The notes under the pieces are model-generated. The model ran no database searches. It saw only the letters and a list, made by a program, of their open reading frames with translations, and had not been told where the DNA came from. From positions 59,496,951-59,560,950 of the forward strand of contig OY282608.1 in the NCBI GenBank assembly GCA_958298945.1: a stretch of DNA of 64,000 nt, written 5' to 3'. Shown piece after piece: positions 14,601 to 29,900 of this stretch. The translations under genes and the position numbers were made by a program. Position 1 is the stretch's first letter, and the number at the start of each line of letters is the position of its first letter. Source of the DNA: Atherix ibis. Lineage: Eukaryota; Arthropoda; Insecta; Diptera; Athericidae.

Positions 14601-17600
14601 AAACCAACAAACCAACAAACCAACAAACCAACAAACCAACAAACCAACAAACCAACAAACCAACAAACCAACAAACCAACAAGCCAACAAGCCAACAAAC
14701 CAACAAGCCAACAAACCAAAAAACGAACAAACGAACAAACCAACAAGCCAACAAACCAACAAACCAACAAATAAACAAACGAACAAACCAACAAACCAAC
14801 AAACCAACAAACGAACAAACCAACAAACGAACAAACCAACAAACCAACAAACCAACAAACCAACAAACCAACAAACCAACAAACCAACAAACCAACAAAC
14901 CAACAAACTAACAAGCCAACAAACCAAAAAACCAACAAACCAACAAACCAACAAACCAACAAACGAACAAACCAACAAACCAACAAACCAACAAACCAAC
15001 AAACCAACAAACTAACAAACCAACAAACCAACAAGCCAACAAGCCAACAAACCAACAAACGAACAAACCAACAAGCCAACAAGCCAACAAACCAAAAAAC
15101 CAACAAGCCAACAAACCAACAAACCAACAAACCAACAAACGAACAAACCAACAAACGAACAAACCAACAAACCAACAAACCAACAAACCAACAAACCAGC
15201 AAGCCAACAAACCAACAAGCCAACAAATTAATAAACCAACAAACCAAAAGACCAACAAACCAACAAACCAACAAACCAACAAACGAACAAACCAACAAAC
15301 CAACAAACGAACAAACCAACAAACCAACAAGCCAACAAACAAACAAACCAACAAACGAACCAACAAACCAACAAACCAACGAACCAACAAACCAACAAGC
15401 CAACAAGCCAACAAATCAACAAACCAACAAACCAACAAACCAACAAACCAACAAACCAACAAGCCAACAAACGAACAAACCAACAAATAAACAAACCAAC
15501 AAACCAACAAACCAACAAACCAACAAACCAACAAACGAACAAACCAACAAACCAACAAGCCAACAAACAAACAAACCAACAAACGAACCAACAAACCAAC
15601 AAACCAACAAACCAACAAACCAACAAACCAACAAACCAACAAACCAACAAACCAACAAACCAACAAACAAATAAACCAACAAACCAACAAACCACAAGCC
15701 AACAAGCCATCAAACGAACAAACCAACAAACAAACAAACCAACAAACAAACAAACCAACAAACCAACAAACCAACAAACCAACAAACCAACAAACCAACA
15801 AACCAACAAACCAACAAACCAACAAACCAACAAACCAACAAACCAACAAACCAACAAACCAACAAACCAACAAACCAACAAACCAACAAACCAACAAACC
15901 AACAAACCAACAAACCAACAAACCAACAAACCAACAAACCAACAAACCAACAAACCAACAAACCAACAAACCAACAAACCAACAAACCAACAAACCAACA
16001 AACCAACAAACCAACAAACCAACAAACCAACAAACCAACAAACCAACAAACCAACAAACCAACAAACCAACAAACCAACAAACCAACAAACCAACAAACC
16101 AACAAACCAACAAACCAACAAACCAACAAACCAACAAGCCAACAAGCCAACAAACCAACAAGCCAACAAACCAAAAAACGAACAAACGAACAAACCAACA
16201 AGCCAACAAACCAACAAACCAACAAATAAACAAACGAACAAACCAACAAACCAACAAACCAACAAACGAACAAACCAACAAACGAACAAACCAACAAACC
16301 AACAAACCAACAAACCAACAAACCAACAAACCAACAAACCAACAAACCAACAAACCAACAAACTAACAAGCCAACAAACCAAAAAACCAACAAACCAACA
16401 AACCAACAAACCAACAAACGAACAAACCAACAAACCAACAAACCAACAAACCAACAAACCAACAAACCAACAAACCAACAAACCAACAAGCCAACAAGCC
16501 AACAAACCAACAAACGAACAAACCAACAAGCCAACAAGCCAACAAACCAAAAAACCAACAAGCCAACAAACCAACAAACCAACAAACCAACAAACGAACA
16601 AACCAACAAACGAACAAACCAACAAACCAACAAACCAACAAACCAACAAACCAGCAAGCCAACAAACCAACAAGCCAACAAACCAATAAACCAACAAACC
16701 AAAAGACCAACAAACCAACAAACCAACAAACCAACAAACGAACAAACCAACAAACCAACAAACGAACAAACCAACAAACCAACAAGCCAACAAACAAACA
16801 AACCAACAAACGAACCAACAAACCAACAAACCAACGAACCAACAAACCAACAAGCCAACAAGCCAACAAATCAACAAACCAACAAACCAACAAACCAACA
16901 AACCAACAAACCAACAAGCCAACAAACGAACAAACCAACAAATAAACAAACCAACAAACCAACAAACCAACAAACCAACAAACCAACAAACCAACAAACC
17001 AACAAACGAACAAACCAACAAACCAACAAGCCAACAAACAAACAAACCAACAAACGAACCAACAAACCAACAAACCAACAAACCAACAAACCAACAAACC
17101 AACAAACCAACAAACCAACAAACCAACAAACCAACAAACCAACAAACAAATAAACCAACAAACCAACAAACCACAAGCCAACAAGCCATCAAACGAACAA
17201 ACCAACAAACAAACAAACCAACAAACAAACAAACCAACAAACCAACAAACCAACAAACCAACAAACCAACAAACCAACAAACCAACAAACCAACAAACCA
17301 ACAAACCAACAAACCAACAAACCAACAAACCAACAAACCAACAAACCAACAAACCAACAAACCAACAAACCAACAAACCAACAAACCAACAAACCAACAA
17401 ACCAACAAACCAACAAACCAACAAACCAACCAACCAACAAGCCAACAAGCCAACAAACCAACAAACCGGCAAACCAAAAAACCAACAAACCAACAAACGA
17501 ACTCACCAACAAACGAACCAACCAACAAACCAACAAACCAACAAACCAACAAACCAACAAGCCAACAAACCAAAAAACCAATAAACCAACAAACCAACAA

Positions 17601-20600
17601 ACCAACAAACGAACAAATCAACTAACCAATAAACCAACAAACAAATAAACCTACAAACCAACAAACCAACAAACCAACAAACCAACAAACCAACAAACCA
17701 ACAAACCAACAAACCAACAAACCAACAAACCAACAAACCAACAAACCAACAAACCAACAAACCAACAAACCAACAAACCAACAAACCAACAAACCAACAA
17801 ACCAACAAACCAACAAACCAACAAACCAACAAACCAACAAACCAACAAACCAACAAACCAACAAACCAACAAACCAACAAACCAACAAACCAACAAACCA
17901 ACAAACCAACAAACCAACAAACCAACAAACCAACAAACCAACAAGCCAACAAGCCAACAAACCAACAAGCCAACAAACCAAAAAACGAACAAACGAACAA
18001 ACCAACAAGCCAACAAACCAACAAACCAACAAATAAACAAACGAACAAACCAACAAACCAACAAACCAACAAACGAACAAACCAACAAACGAACAAACCA
18101 ACAAACCAACAAACCAACAAACCAACAAACCAACAAACCAACAAACCAACAAACCAACAAACCAACAAACTAACAAGCCAACAAACCAAAAAACCAACAA
18201 ACCAACAAACCAACAAACCAACAAACGAACAAACCAACAAACCAACAAACCAACAAATTAACAAACCAACAAACCAACAAACCAACAAACCAACAAGCCA
18301 ACAAGCCAACAAACCAACAAACGAACAAACCAACAAGCCAACAAGCCAACAAACCAAAAAACCAACAAGCCAACAAACCAACAAACCAACAAACCAACAA
18401 ACGAACAAACCAACAAACGAACAAACCAACAAACCAACAAACCAACAAACCAACAAACCAGCAAGCCAACAAACCAACAAGCCAACAAACCAATAAACCA
18501 ACAAACCAAAAGACCAACAAACCAACAAACCAACAAACCAACAAACGAACAAACCAACAAACCAACAAACGAACAAACCAACAAACCAACAAGCCAACAA
18601 ACAAACAAACCAACAAACGAACCAACAAACCAACAAACCAACGAACCAACAAACCAACAAGCCAACAAGCCAACAAATCAACAAACCAACAAACCAACAA
18701 ACCAACAAACCAACAAACCAACAAACCAACAAGCCAACAAACGAACAAACCAACAAATAAACAAACCAACAAACCAACAAACCAACAAACCAACAAACCA
18801 ACAAACCAACAAACCAACAAACGAACAAACCAACAAACCAACAAGCCAACAAACAAACAAACCAACAAACGAACCAACAAACCAACAAACCAACAAACCA
18901 ACAAACCAACAAACCAACAAACCAACAAACCAACAAACCAACAAACCAACAAACAAATAAACCAACAAACCAACAAACCACAAGCCAACAAGCCATCAAA
19001 CGAACAAACCAACAAACAAACAAACCAACAAACAAACAAACCAACAAACCAACAAACCAACAAACCAACAAACCAACAAACCAACAAACCAACAAACCAA
19101 CAAACCAACAAACCAACAAACCAACAAACCAACAAACCAACAAACCAACAAACCAACAAACCAACAAACCAACAAACCAACAAACCAACAAACCAACAAA
19201 CCAACAAACCAACAAACCAACAAACCAACAAACCAACCAACCAACAAGCCAACAAGCCAACAAACCAACAAACCGGCAAACCAAAAAACCAACAAACGAA
19301 CTCACCAACAAACGAACCAACCAACAAACCAACAAACCAACAAACCAACAAACCAACAAGCCAACAAACCAAAAAACCAATAAACCAACAAACCAACAAA
19401 CCAACAAACGAACAAATCAACTAACCAACAAACCAACAAACCAATAAACCAATAAGCCAACAAGCCAACAAACCAACAAACCAACAAACCAACAAGCCAA
19501 AAAGCCAACAAACCAAAAAACCAACAAGCCAACAAACCAACAAACCAACAAACCAACAAACGAACAAACCAACAAGCCAACAAACCAACAAGCCAACAAA
19601 CCAACAAACCAACAAACCAACAAACCAACAAACCAACAAACCAACAAACCAACAAACCAACAAACCAACAAACCAACAAACCAACAAACCAACAAACCAA
19701 CAAACCAACAAACCAACAAACCAACAAACCAACAAGCCAACAAACGAACAAACCAAAAAAACCAACAAACCAACAAACCAACAAACCAACAAACCAACAA
19801 GCCAACAAGCCAACAAACCAACAAGCCAACAAACGAACAAACCAACAAACCAACAAGCCCACAAGCCAACAAGCCAACAAACAAACAAGCCAACAAACCA
19901 ACAAACCAACAAACCAACAAACCAACAAACCAACAAACCAACAAACCAACAAACGAACAAACCAACAGACCAATAAACCAACAAACAAATAAACCTACAA
20001 ACCAACAAACCAACAAACCAACAAACCAACAAACCAACAAACCAACAAACCAACAAACCAACAAACCAACAAACCAACAAACCAACAAACCAACAAACCA
20101 ACAAACCAACAAACCAACAAACCAACAAACCAACAAACCAACAAACCAACAAACCAACAAACCAACAAACCAACAAACCAACAAACCAACAAACCAACAA
20201 ACCAACAAACCAACAAACCAACAAACCAACAAACCAACAAACCAACAAACCAACAAACCAACAAACCAACAAACCAACAAGCCAACAAGCCAACAAACCA
20301 ACAAGCCAACAAACCAACAAACCAACAAACCAACAAACCAACAAACCAACAAACCAACAAACCAACAAACCAACAAACCAACAAACCAACAAACCAACAA
20401 ACCAACAAACCAACAAACCAACAAACCAACAAACCAACAAACCAACAAGCCAACAAGCCAACAAACCAACAAGCCAACAAGCCAACAAACCAACAAACCA
20501 ACAAACTAACAAGCCAACAAACCAAAAAACCAACAAACCAACAAACCAACAAACCAACAAACGAACAAACCAACAAACCAACAAACCAACAAACCAACAA

Positions 20601-23600
20601 ACCAACAAACCAACAAACCAACAAACCAACAAACCAACAAGCCAACAAGCCAACAAACCAACAAACGAACAAACCAACAAGCCAACAAGCCAACAAACCA
20701 AAAAACCAACAAGCCAACAAACCAACAAACCAACAAACCAACAAACGAACAAACCAACAAACGAACAAACCAACAAACCAACAAACCAACAAACCAACAA
20801 ACCAGCAAGCCAACAAACCAACAAGCCAACAAACCAATAAACCAACAAACCAAAAGACCAACAAACCAACAAACCAACAAACCAACAAACGAACAAACCA
20901 ACAAACCAACAAACGAACAAACCAACAAACCAACAAGCCAACAAACAAACAAACCAACAAACGAACCAACAAACCAACAAACCAACGAACCAACAAACCA
21001 ACAAGCCAACAAGCCAACAAATCAACAAACCAACAAACCAACAAACCAACAAACCAACAAACCAACAAGCCAACAAACGAACAAACCAACAAATAAACAA
21101 ACCAACAAACCAACAAACCAACAAACCAACAAACCAACAAACCAACAAACGAACAAACCAACAAACCAACAAGCCAACAAACAAACAAACCAACAAACGA
21201 ACCAACAAACCAACAAACCAACAAACCAACAAACCGACAAACCAACAAACCAACAAACCAACAAACCAACAAACCAACAAACCAACAAGCCAACAAGCCA
21301 ACAATACCAACAAGCCAACAAACCAAAAAACCAACAAACCAACAAACGAACAAACCAACAAACCAACAAACCAACAAACCAACAAACCAACAAACCAACA
21401 AACCAACAAGCCAACAAACGAACAAACCAACATGCCAACAAGCCAACAAACCAACAAACCAACAAACCAACAAATCAACAAACCAACAAATCAACAAACC
21501 AACAAGCCAACAAACCAACAAGCCAACAAACCAACAAAACAACAAAACAACAAAGCAACAAACTAACAAGTCAACAAGCCAACAAACCAACAAGCCAACA
21601 AACGAACAAACCAACAAACCAACAAACCAACAAACAAATAAACCAAAAAACCAACAAACCAACAAACCAACAAACCAACAAACCAACAAACAAATAAACC
21701 AACAAACCAACAAACCACAAGCCAACAAGCCATCAAACGAACAAACCAACAAACAAACAAACCAACAAACAAACAAACCAACAAACCAACAAACCAACAA
21801 ACCAACAAACCAACAAACCAACAAACCAACAAACCAACAAACCAACAAACCAACAAACCAACAAACCAACAAACCAACAAACCAACAAACCAACAAACCA
21901 ACAAACCAACAAACCAACAAACCAACAAACCAACCAACCAACAAGCCAACAAGCCAACAAACCAACAAACCGGCAAACCAAAAAACCAACAAACCAACAA
22001 ACGAACTCACCAACAAACGAACCAACCAACAAACCAACAAACCAACAAACCAACAAACCAACAAGCCAACAAACCAAAAAACCAATAAACCAACAAACCA
22101 ACAAACCAACAAACGAACAAATCAACTAACCAACAAACCAACAAACCAATTAACCAATAAGCCAACAAGCCAACAAACCAACAAACCAACAAACCAACAA
22201 GCCAAAAAGCCAACAAACCAAAAAACCAACAAGCCAACAAACCAACAAACCAACAAACCAACAAACGAACAAACCAACAAACCAACAAACCAACAAACCA
22301 ACAAACCAACAAACCAACAAACCAACAAACCAACAAACCAACAAACCAACAAACCAACAAACCAACAAACCAACAAACCAACAAACCAACAAACCAACAA
22401 ACCAACAAGCCAACAAGCCAACAAACCAACAAGCCAACAAACAAACAAACCAAAAAAACCAACAAACCAACAAACCAACAAACCAACAAACCAACAAGCC
22501 AACAAACCAACAAACCAACAAACCAACAAACCAACAAACCAACAAACCAACAAGCCAACAAGCCAACAAACCAACAAGCCAACAAACGAACAAACCAACA
22601 AACCAACAAGCCCACAAGCCAACAAGCCAACAAACCAAAAAGCCAACAAACCAACAAACCAACAAACCAACAAACCAACAAACCAACAAACCAACAAACC
22701 AACAAACGAACAAACCAACAGACCAATAAACCAACAAACAAATAAACCTACAAACCAACAAACCAACAAACCAACAAACCAACAAACCAACAAACCAACA
22801 AACCAACAAACCAACAAACCAACAAACCAACAAACCAACAAACCAACAAACCAACAAACCAACAAACCAACAAACCAACAAACCAACAAACCAACAAACC
22901 AACAAACCAACAAACCAACAAACCAACAAACCAACAAACCAACAAACCAACAAACCAACAAACCAACAAACCAACAAACCAACAAACCAACAAACCAACA
23001 AACCAACAAACCAACAAACCAACAAGCCAACAAGCCAACAAACCAACAAGCCAACAAACCAAAAAACGAACAAACGAACAAACCAACAAGCCAACAAACC
23101 AACAAACCAACAAATAAACAAACGAACAAACCAACAAACCAACAAACCAACAAACGAACAAACCAACAAACGAACAAACCAACAAACCAACAAACCAACA
23201 AACCAACAAACCAACAAACCAACAAACCAACAAACCAGTAAACCAACAAACCAACAAACTAACAAGCCAACAAACCAAAAAACCAACAAACCAACAAACC
23301 AACAAACCAACAAACGAACAAACCAACAAACCAACAAACCAACAAACCAACAAACCAACAAACCAACAAACCAACAAGCCAACAAGCCAACAAACCAACA
23401 AACGAACAAACCAACAAGCCAACAAGCCAACAAACCAAAAAACCAACAAGCCAACAAACCAACAAACCAACAAACCAACAAACGAACAAACCAACAAACG
23501 AACAAACCAACAAACCAACAAACCAACAAACCAACAAACCAGCAAGCCAACAAACCAACAAGCCAACAAACCAATAAACCAACAAACCAAAAGACCAACA

Positions 23601-23965
23601 AACCAACAAACCAACAAACCAACAAACGAACAAACCAACAAACCAACAAACGAACAAACCAACAAACCAACAAGCCAACAAACAAACAAACCAACAAACG
23701 AACCAACAAACCAACAAACCAACGAACCAACAAACCAACAAGCCAACAAGCCAACAAATCAACAAACCAACAAACCAACAAACCAACAAACCAACAAACC
23801 AACAAGCCAACAAACGAACAAACCAACAAATAAACAAACCAACAAACCAACAAACCAACAAACCAACAAACCAACAAACCAACAAACGAACAAACCAACA
23901 AACCAACAAGCCAACAAACAAACAAACCAACAAACGAACCAACAAACCAACAAACCAACAAACCA
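11601..23965. repeat. Family I HOR domain marked by GCCATC
   Basis: The word CACAAGCC-AACAAGCCATC recurs with its diagnostic T at 8,878, 11,615, 13,943, 15,710, 17,189, 18,996 and 21,733, spacings 2,737, 2,328, 1,767, 1,479, 1,807 and 2,737 bp. It recurs again at 36,229 and 38,558 (2,329 bp). It follows an AAATAAACC word and precedes paired ACAAACAA units and a long run of perfect units. The repeated 2,737 and 2,328/2,329 values suggest a few discrete unit lengths shuffled along the array. A patch resembling the upstream type B unit, with AATACC and CATG, lies at about 21,300-21,580. Confidence 0.85.
15754..16137. repeat. Longest perfect run seen: 48 consecutive ACCAACAA units
   Basis: No variant unit occurs for 384 bp, from the end of a pair of ACAAACAA units to the GCC variant at 16,138. 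Other long perfect runs that I measured are about 9,866-10,169 (38 units), 17,651-17,943, 19,999-20,280, 22,750-23,030 and 54,243-54,546. These runs sit at the same place in the HOR, just after the AAATAAACCTAC or GCCATC word, but their length differs between copies. Confidence 0.88.
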
Positions 23966-26900
23966 ACAAAGGAACAAACGAACAAACAAACAAACAAACA
24001 AACCAACAAACCAACAAGCCAATAAGCCAACAAACCAACAAGCCAATAATCGAACAAACCAACAAACCAACAAACCAACAAACGAACAAACCAACAAACC
24101 AACAAACCAACAAACCAACAAACCAACAAACCAACAAACCAACAAATCAACAAACCAACAAACCAACAAACCAACAAACCAAAAAATGAACAAACGAACA
24201 AACAAACAAACAAACAAACCAACAAACCAACAAGCCAATAAGCCAACAAACCAACAAGCCAACAATCGAACACACCAACAAACCAACAAACCAACAAACC
24301 AACAAACCAACAAACCAACAAACCAACAAACCAACAAACCAACAAACCAACAAACCAACAAACCAACAAACCAACAAACCAACAAACCAACAAACCAACA
24401 AACCAACAAACCAACAAACCAACAAACCAACAAACCAACAAACCAACAAACCAACAAACCAACAACCCAACAAACCAACAAACCAACAAACCAACAAGCC
24501 AACAAACCAACAAGCCAACAAACCAAAAAACGAACAAACCAACAAGCCAACAAACCAACAAACCAACAAACCAACAAATAAACAAACGAACAAACCAACA
24601 AACCAACAAACGAACAAACCAACAAACGAACAAACTAACAAACTATCAAACCAACAAACCAACAAACCAACAAACCAACAAACCGACAAACCAACAAACC
24701 AACAAACTAACAAGCCAACAAACCAAAAAACCAACAAACCAACAAACCAACAAACCAACAAACGAACAAACCAACAAATCAACAAACCAACAAGCCAACA
24801 AATCAACAAACCAACAAACCAACAAACGAACAAACCAACAAACGAACAAACCAACAAACCAACAAACCAACAAACCAACAAGCCAACAAACCAACAAGCC
24901 AACAAATTTAACAAACCAACAAACCAAGAAACCAACAAACCAACAAACCAACAAACCAACAAGCCAACAAACTAACAAACAAACAAACCAACAAACCAAC
25001 AAACCAACAAACCAACAAACTAACAAGCCAACAAACCAAAAAACCAACAAACCAACAAACCAACAAACCAACAAACCAACAAACGAACAAACCAACAAAC
25101 CAACAAACCAACAAACCAACAAACCAACAAACCAACAAACCAACAAACCAACAAACCAACAAGCCAACAAGCCAACAAACCAACAAGCCAACAAACCAAA
25201 AAACGAACAAACCAACAAGCCAACAAGCCAACAAACAAACAAACCAACAAACGAACCAACAAACCAACAAACCAACAAACCAACAAACCAACAAACCAAC
25301 AAACCAACAAACCATTAAACAAACAAACCAACAAACCAACAAACCAACAAACCAACAAACCAACAAACGAACAAACGAACAAACAAACAAACAAACAAAC
25401 CAACAAACCAACAGACCAACAAACCAACAAACCAACAAACCAACAAACGAACAAACCAACAAACTAATAAACCAACAAACAAATAAACCTACAAACCAAC
25501 AAACCAACAAACCAACAAACCAACAAACCAACAAACCAACAAACCAACAACTTAACAAACCAACAAACCAACAAACCAACAAACCAACAAACCAACAAGC
25601 CAACAAGCCAACAAACCAACAAGACAACAAACCAAAAAACGAACAAACCAACAAGCCAACAAACCAACAAACCAACAAACCTACAAATAAACAAACGAAC
25701 AAACCAACAAACCAACAAACCAACAAACCAACAAACGAACAAACCAACAAACGAACAAACCAACAAACCAACAAACCAACAAACCAACAAACCAACAAAC
25801 CAACAAACCAACAAACTAACAAGCCAACAAACCAAAAAACCAACAAACCAACAAACCAACAAACCAACAAACGAACAAACCAACAAACCAACAAACCAAC
25901 AAACCAACAAACCAACAAACCAACAAACCAACAAACCAACAAACCAACAAGCCAACAAGCCAACAAACCAACAAACCAACAAACCAACAAACGAACAAAC
26001 CAACAAACCAACAAGCCAATAAACAAACAAACCAACAAACGAACCAACAAACCAACAAACCAACGAACCAACAAACCAACAAGCCAACAAGCCAACAAAT
26101 CAACAAACCAACAAACCAACAAACCAACAAACCAACAAGCCAACAAACGAACAAACCAATAAATAAACAAACCAACAAACCAACAAACCAACAAACCAAC
26201 AAACCAACAAACCAACAAACGAACAAACCAACAAACCAACAAGCCAACAAACAAACAAACCAACAAACGAACCAACAAACCAACAAACCAACAAACAAAC
26301 AAACCAACAAACCAACAAACCAACAAACCAACAAACCAACAAACCAACAAAGGAACAAACGAACAAACAAACAAACAAACAAACCAACAAACCAACAAGC
26401 CAATAAGCCAACAAACCAACAAGCCAATAATCGAACAAACCAACAAACCAACAAACCAACAAACGAACAAACCAACAAACCAACAAACCAACAAACCAAC
26501 AAACCAACAAACCAACAAACCAACAAATCAACAAACCAACAAACCAACAAACCAACAAACCAACAAACCAACAAACCAACAAACCAACAAACCAACAAAC
26601 CAACAAACCAACAAACCAACAAACCAACAAGCCAACAAACCAACAAGCCAACAAACCAAAAAACGAACAAACCAACAAGCCAACAAACCAACAAACCAAC
26701 AAACCAACAAATAAACAAACGAACAAACCAACAAACCAACAAACGAACAAACCAACAAACGAACAAACTAACAAACTAACAAACCAACAAACCAACAAAC
26801 CAACAAACCAACAAACCGACAAACCAACAAACCAACAAACTAACAAGCCAGCAAACCAAAAAACCAACAAACCAACAAACCAACAAACCAACAAACGAAC

Positions 26901-29900
26901 AAACCAACAAATCAACAAACCAACAAACCAACAAATCAACAAACCAACAAACCAACAAACGAACAAACCAACAAAGGAACAAACCAACAAACCAACAAAC
27001 CAACAAACCAACAAGCCAACAAACCAACAAGCCAACAAAATAACAAACCAACAAACCAAGAAACCAACAAACCAACAAACCAACAAACCAACAAGCCAAC
27101 AAACCAACAAACAAACAAACCAACAAACCAACAAACCAACAAACCAACAAACTAACAAGCCAACAAACCAAAAAACCAACAAACCAACAAACCAACAAAC
27201 CAACAAACCAACAAACGAACAAACCAACAAACCAACAAACCAACAAACCAACAAACCAACAAACCAACAAACCAACAAACCAACAAACCAACAAGCCAAC
27301 AAGCCAACAAACCAACAAGCCAACAAACCAAAAAACGAACAAACCAACAAGCCAACAAGCCAACAAACAAACAAACCAACAAACGAACCAACAAACCAAC
27401 AAACCAACAAACCAACAAACCAACAAACCAACAAACCAACAAACCATTAAACAAACAAACCAACAAACCAGCAAACCAACAAACCAACAAACCAACAAAC
27501 GAACAAACGAACAAACAAACAAACAAAAAAACCAACAAACCAACAGACCAACAAACCAACAAACCAACAAACGAACAAACCAACAAACTAATAAACCAAC
27601 AAACAAATAAACCTACAAACCAACAAACCAACAAACCAACAAACCAACAAACCAACAAACCAACAAACCAACAACTTAATAAACCAACAAACCAACAAAC
27701 CAACAAACCAACAAACCAACAAGCCAACAAGCCAACAAACCAACAAGACAACAAACCAAAAAACGAACAAACCAACAAGCCAACAAACCAACAAACCAAC
27801 AAACCTACAAATAAACAAACGAACAAACCAACAAACCAACAAACCAACAAACCAACAAACGAACAAACCAACAAACGAACAAACCAACAAACCAACAAAC
27901 CAACAAACCAACAAACCAACAAACCAACAAACCAACAAACTAACAAGCCAACAAACCAAAAAACCAACAAACCAACAAACCAACAAACCAACAAACGAAC
28001 AAACCAACAAACCAACAAACCAACAAACCAACAAACCAACAAACCAACAAACCAACAAACCAACAAACCAACAAATAAACAAACGAACAAACCAACAAAC
28101 CAACAAACCAACAAACCAACAAACGAACAAACCAACAAACGAATAAACCAACAAACCAACAAACCAACAAACCAACAAACCAACAAACCAACAAACTAAC
28201 AAGCCAACAAACCAAAAAACCAACAAACCAACAAACCAACAAACCAACAAACGAACAAACCAACAAACCAACAAACCAACAAACCAACAAACCAACAAAC
28301 GAACAAACCAAAAAGCCAACAAACCAACAAACCAACAAACCAATAAATAAACAAACGAACAAACCAACAAACCAACAAACCAACAAACCAACAAACCAAC
28401 AAACCAACAAACCAACAAACGAACAAACCAACAAACGAACAAACCAACAAACGAACAAACCAACAAACCAACAAGCCAACAAGCCAACAAACCAACAAAC
28501 CAACAAACCAACAAACCAACAAACGAACAAACCAACAAACGAACAAACCAACAAACGAACAAACGAACAAACCAACAAACCAACAAGCCAACAAGCCAAC
28601 AAACCAACAAACCAACAAACCAACAAACCAACAAACCAACAAACCAACAAACCAACAAACCAACAAACGAACAAACCAACAAACGAACAAACCAACAAAC
28701 CAACAAACCAACAAACCAACAAGCCAACAAACCAACAAGCCAACAAACCAACAAACCAACAAACCAAGAAACCAACAAACCAACAAACCAACAAACCAAC
28801 AAACGAACAAACCAACAAACCAACAAACCAACAAGCCAACAAACAAACAAACCAACAAACGAACCAACAAACCAACAAACCAACGAACCAACAAACCAAC
28901 AAGCCAACAAGCCAACAAATCAACAAACCAACAAACCAACAAACCAACAAACCAACAAACCAACAAGCCAACAAACGAACAAACCAACAAATAAACAAAC
29001 CAACAAACCAACAAACCAACAAACCAACAAACCAACAAACCAACAAACCAACAAACCAACAAACGAACAAACCAACAAACCAACAAGCCAACAAGCCAAC
29101 AAACAAACAAACCAACAAACCAACAAACCAACAAACGAACAAACCAACAAACCAACAAGCCAACAAACAAACAAACCAACAAACGAACCAACAAACCAAC
29201 AAACCAACAAACCAACAAACCAACAAACCAACAAACCAACAAACCAACAAACCAACAAACCAACAAACCAACAAACGAACAAACGAACAAACGAACAAAC
29301 GAACAAACGAACCAACAAACCAACAAACCAACAAACCATTAAACAAACAAACCAACAAACCAACAAACCAACAAACCAACAAACCAACAAACGAACAAAC
29401 GAACAAACAAACAAACAAACAAACCAACAAACCAACAGACCAACAAACCAACAAACCAACAAACCAACAAACGAACAAACCAACAAACTAATAAACCAAC
29501 AAACAAATAAACCTACAAACCAACAAACCAACAAACCAACAAACCAACAAACCAACAAACCAACAAACCAACAACTTAACAAACCAACAAACCAACAAAC
29601 CAACAAACCAACAAACCAACAAGCCAACAAGCCAACAAACCAACAAGACAACAAACCAAAAAACGAACAAACCAACAAGCCAACAAACCAACAAACCAAC
29701 AAACCTACAAATAAACAAACGAACAAACCAAAAAACCAACAAACCAACAAACCAACAAACCAACAAACGAACAAACCAACAAACGAACAAACGAACAAAC
29801 CAACAAACCAACAAACCAACAAACCAACAAACCAACAAACCAACAAACCAACAAACTAACAAGCCAACAAACCAAAAAACCAACAAACCAACAAACCAAC

